Below are positions 62,680 to 64,000 of a stretch of DNA of 64,000 nt, piece after piece. The notes below the pieces were generated by a model. That model was not told the DNA's origin and made no database searches. It saw only the letters and a program-made list of their open reading frames with translations. The DNA lies in contig JAFRER010000003.1 in the NCBI GenBank assembly GCA_017434755.1, positions 248,001 through 312,000 on the forward strand, written 5' to 3'. The number at the start of each line of letters is the position of its first letter. Position 1 is the stretch's first letter. Made by a program: the position numbers and the translations under genes. The DNA is from Oscillospiraceae bacterium (lineage in GTDB: Bacteria > Bacillota > Clostridia > Oscillospirales > Oscillospiraceae).

Positions 62680-63502
62680 CTTCATCTCCTCCGTTTCCGA
62701 TTATCGTGCCATACAGCGTTTCACGTTTTCTCTCCTGATCCTTCATACTTATTGAAGCGGCAGTTTCTTCAGAGATCGTAGCAGGGACAGCACTTCCGCT
62801 TGTATCCAAGTAGCCTGACAATGACTCAAAACTACTTCTTCTCTGGGTTGCCTCATAATCGGAATAGCTTCTCCCCAGCTTCATGCGGATCTCATCCGGG
62901 TAATACTTGTTGATGCGCTTTTTCATCTTTCCGGAGCGTTTATCGAAATACTCTTCGGGCAATGGATCGAACATGACGGCAGATGTCAAGTCAAACACGA
63001 GGATCAGACCGCGTTCAGAGTTTGCCAATCTCCCATAAACCTTATAGCGGCAGTCCTTTTTCCAGTCCATTACCTGATAGATATTCTGAGCATACTCCGG
63101 GCATGTTATCGACCTGTTTACCCATTTACCCTTTTTAAGTCTCGCCCATTCTATAGAAGACAGCTCTTCCTCTGCACATATGGCAACAACCATTCTTTTC
63201 TTTCGCTCACTGAGCATCGGGAGAATATACTGCACTCCCTCAAAAAGCCGAATCGCCGACATATTAAACTCAAGCCTGTTAGCTCTGATACTGACAGCAG
63301 GCTTTTTTATCATTGAGAAGAACATTTTCGGAGGAACCACATAGTCATCGAGAGACTCAAACTCGATGGCATTTTTCTTGCCCAGGCGCTCCTGAACCAG
63401 TTGACGGATCAGTTCTTGTTCCTTTGCCGTATAACCGTCACGCTGTTCCTCCGCATCATAATCGCCTGTTAAACCCATGAGAGCCAATTGATCGTTTTCC
63501 AT
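62672..63502 (-). CDS. unknown accessory protein, 276 residues
   Basis: Cytoplasmic in appearance: an acidic N-terminus (TAKEQELIRQLVQERLGKKN), a conserved-looking core (VPPKMFFSMIKKPAVSIRAN, LPMLSERKKRMVVAICAEEE), then a basic segment RSGKMKKRINKYYPDEIRMK and a Ser/Thr-rich tail. GGAGG 5 nt before the ATG. No family recognised. Partly similar in organisation to the protein encoded just upstream (an Arg/Lys-rich sentence followed by a hydrophobic strand and a late regulatory-looking tail), which may mean a related pair; this is a weak impression. Confidence 0.75.
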   Translation of the reverse strand: MENDQLALMGLTGDYDAEEQRDGYTAKEQELIRQLVQERLGKKNAIEFESLDDYVVPPKMFFSMIKKPAVSIRANRLEFNMSAIRLFEGVQYILPMLSERKKRMVVAICAEEELSSIEWARLKKGKWVNRSITCPEYAQNIYQVMDWKKDCRYKVYGRLANSERGLILVFDLTSAVMFDPLPEEYFDKRSGKMKKRINKYYPDEIRMKLGRSYSDYEATQRRSSFESLSGYLDTSGSAVPATISEETAASISMKDQERKRETLYGTIIGNGGDEDG

Positions 63503-63514
63503 GCAAGCCTCCTA

Positions 63515-64000
63515 TTACATCGCATCGTAGAGCTGTTCCAGTTCATCCTCCAGCTCACTTACAGAAGGGATAACTCCGATAAACGGATTTATTACTTTTC
63601 TTCCCGGATTGCTTATATCAGTAGCAGATACTGCACCTAAAACAGCTTCGCGCTTTTGCTTTATCTCATAGCTCACGCCAAGACCCTCTTGCCAGTTCTC
63701 CGGGTAAGCTATACCAGCAGCCTTGTGGAGTGCGTCCTTACGATCTTCGCTTTCCTTGTAAGGGATAAACTTCGCAGTTCCCTCGCTTGTGTCGGAGGTT
63801 TCTATCTGCTTCGCGGCCTTGCCCACTAATATCTGCGGCTCATCAAGGAAGAAGAAAATGATTCTCTCCCCGTCACGGATTCTTGTCACTCCACGAAAGC
63901 GGAACTTGTATTTCTTCATCCAATCGAGCTTATCGAAGATAGCGCCAGAGAAAGCGGAGGAGCAGAGCTGAAGCACCGAGCTCTTTGATTCGTCCCACAA
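63515..64000 (-). CDS. unknown accessory protein, 5' end beyond window
   Basis: At least 161 residues, open to the right edge, so the true start is outside. Visible: LQLCSSAFSGAIFDKLDWMK, KYKFRFRGVTRIRDGERIIF, FFLDEPQILVGKAAKQIE and a C-terminal acidic helix VSELEDELEQLYDAM. No known motif. It ends 13 bp before the next gene of the same operon. Confidence 0.7.
   Translation of the reverse strand: MWDESKSSVLQLCSSAFSGAIFDKLDWMKKYKFRFRGVTRIRDGERIIFFFLDEPQILVGKAAKQIETSDTSEGTAKFIPYKESEDRKDALHKAAGIAYPENWQEGLGVSYEIKQKREAVLGAVSATDISNPGRKVINPFIGVIPSVSELEDELEQLYDAM

Overview
The window reads as a chromosomal segment of a low-to-mid GC Gram-positive anaerobe of the class Clostridia (Bacillota). An Oscillospirales- or Christensenellales-like gut organism is my inference. 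It rests on gene content: an FMN-riboswitch-controlled RibU, CsoR copper control, the PotABCD, NupNOPQ and AcoABCL systems, a compact FtsY and SMC, an operon pairing a DUF5685-type protein with a J-domain protein, and a hexokinase of the eukaryotic type. Gram-positive style Shine-Dalgarno sites and ATGA/GTGA gene overlaps are frequent. No species can be named from the sequence.

Layout. 1-3.1 kb: 3'-truncated murA, then smpB, a cyclophilin and the tmRNA gene ssrA (SmpB and tmRNA work together in ribosome rescue). Next come a decayed tyrosine-recombinase fragment and tRNA-Arg(CCG). 3.2-12.2 kb: apbE, recG, a cytidylate-kinase-like gene, ribU behind an FMN riboswitch and terminator, a lipoprotein, the zinc-ribbon/DUF5685/J-domain operon, and ddl. 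12.3-16.7 kb: a strong promoter and about 340 nt of highly structured non-coding RNA ending in a terminator just ahead of potABCD. 16.7-21.2 kb: hexokinase/SPFH/NfeD operon, a TrpR-like regulator with a methyltransferase, four tRNAs (Val, Phe, Gly, Cys) and rpsU.

21.3-37.8 kb is one long minus-strand housekeeping run of 14 tightly packed genes: rlmB-like, dprA, topA, trmFO, plsX, rnc, a radical SAM gene, smc, ftsY, rdgB, yhbY, yqeK, rsfS, leuS. It links rRNA modification and processing, topology, chromosome folding, membrane insertion and translation. 37.9-45.7 kb: glyA, a nucleoside uptake and salvage operon (deoD, BMP lipoprotein, ATPase, two permeases) and udk. 45.8-48.7 kb: csoR-copA, where CopA carries a CopZ-like domain fused at its C-terminus with an apparent internal ribosome-binding site.

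48.7-58.9 kb is a more AT-rich island. It holds an N-terminally clipped methylmalonate-semialdehyde dehydrogenase butted against a 5'-truncated ROK gene, a LysR regulator, a threonine/butanediol-type dehydrogenase and a complete acoABCL (acetoin or 2-oxoacid dehydrogenase) set. It is bounded on both sides by near-identical, same-orientation copies of csoR with their promoters. 59.4-60.6 kb is a graveyard: a TIGR04076-like gene with an amber codon at position 5, an orphan C-terminal domain of methionyl-tRNA synthetase, and other debris. 60.6-64.0 kb is a compact minus-strand operon of accessory genes, mostly unknown, including a metallophosphoesterase. It continues past the window edge and looks like cargo of a mobile element.

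The most interesting points are the structured RNA ahead of potABCD, the CopA-CopZ fusion with an internal start, the csoR-bounded island, and the unknown operon at the right end. All functions are assigned by reading motifs by eye; no database search was run.
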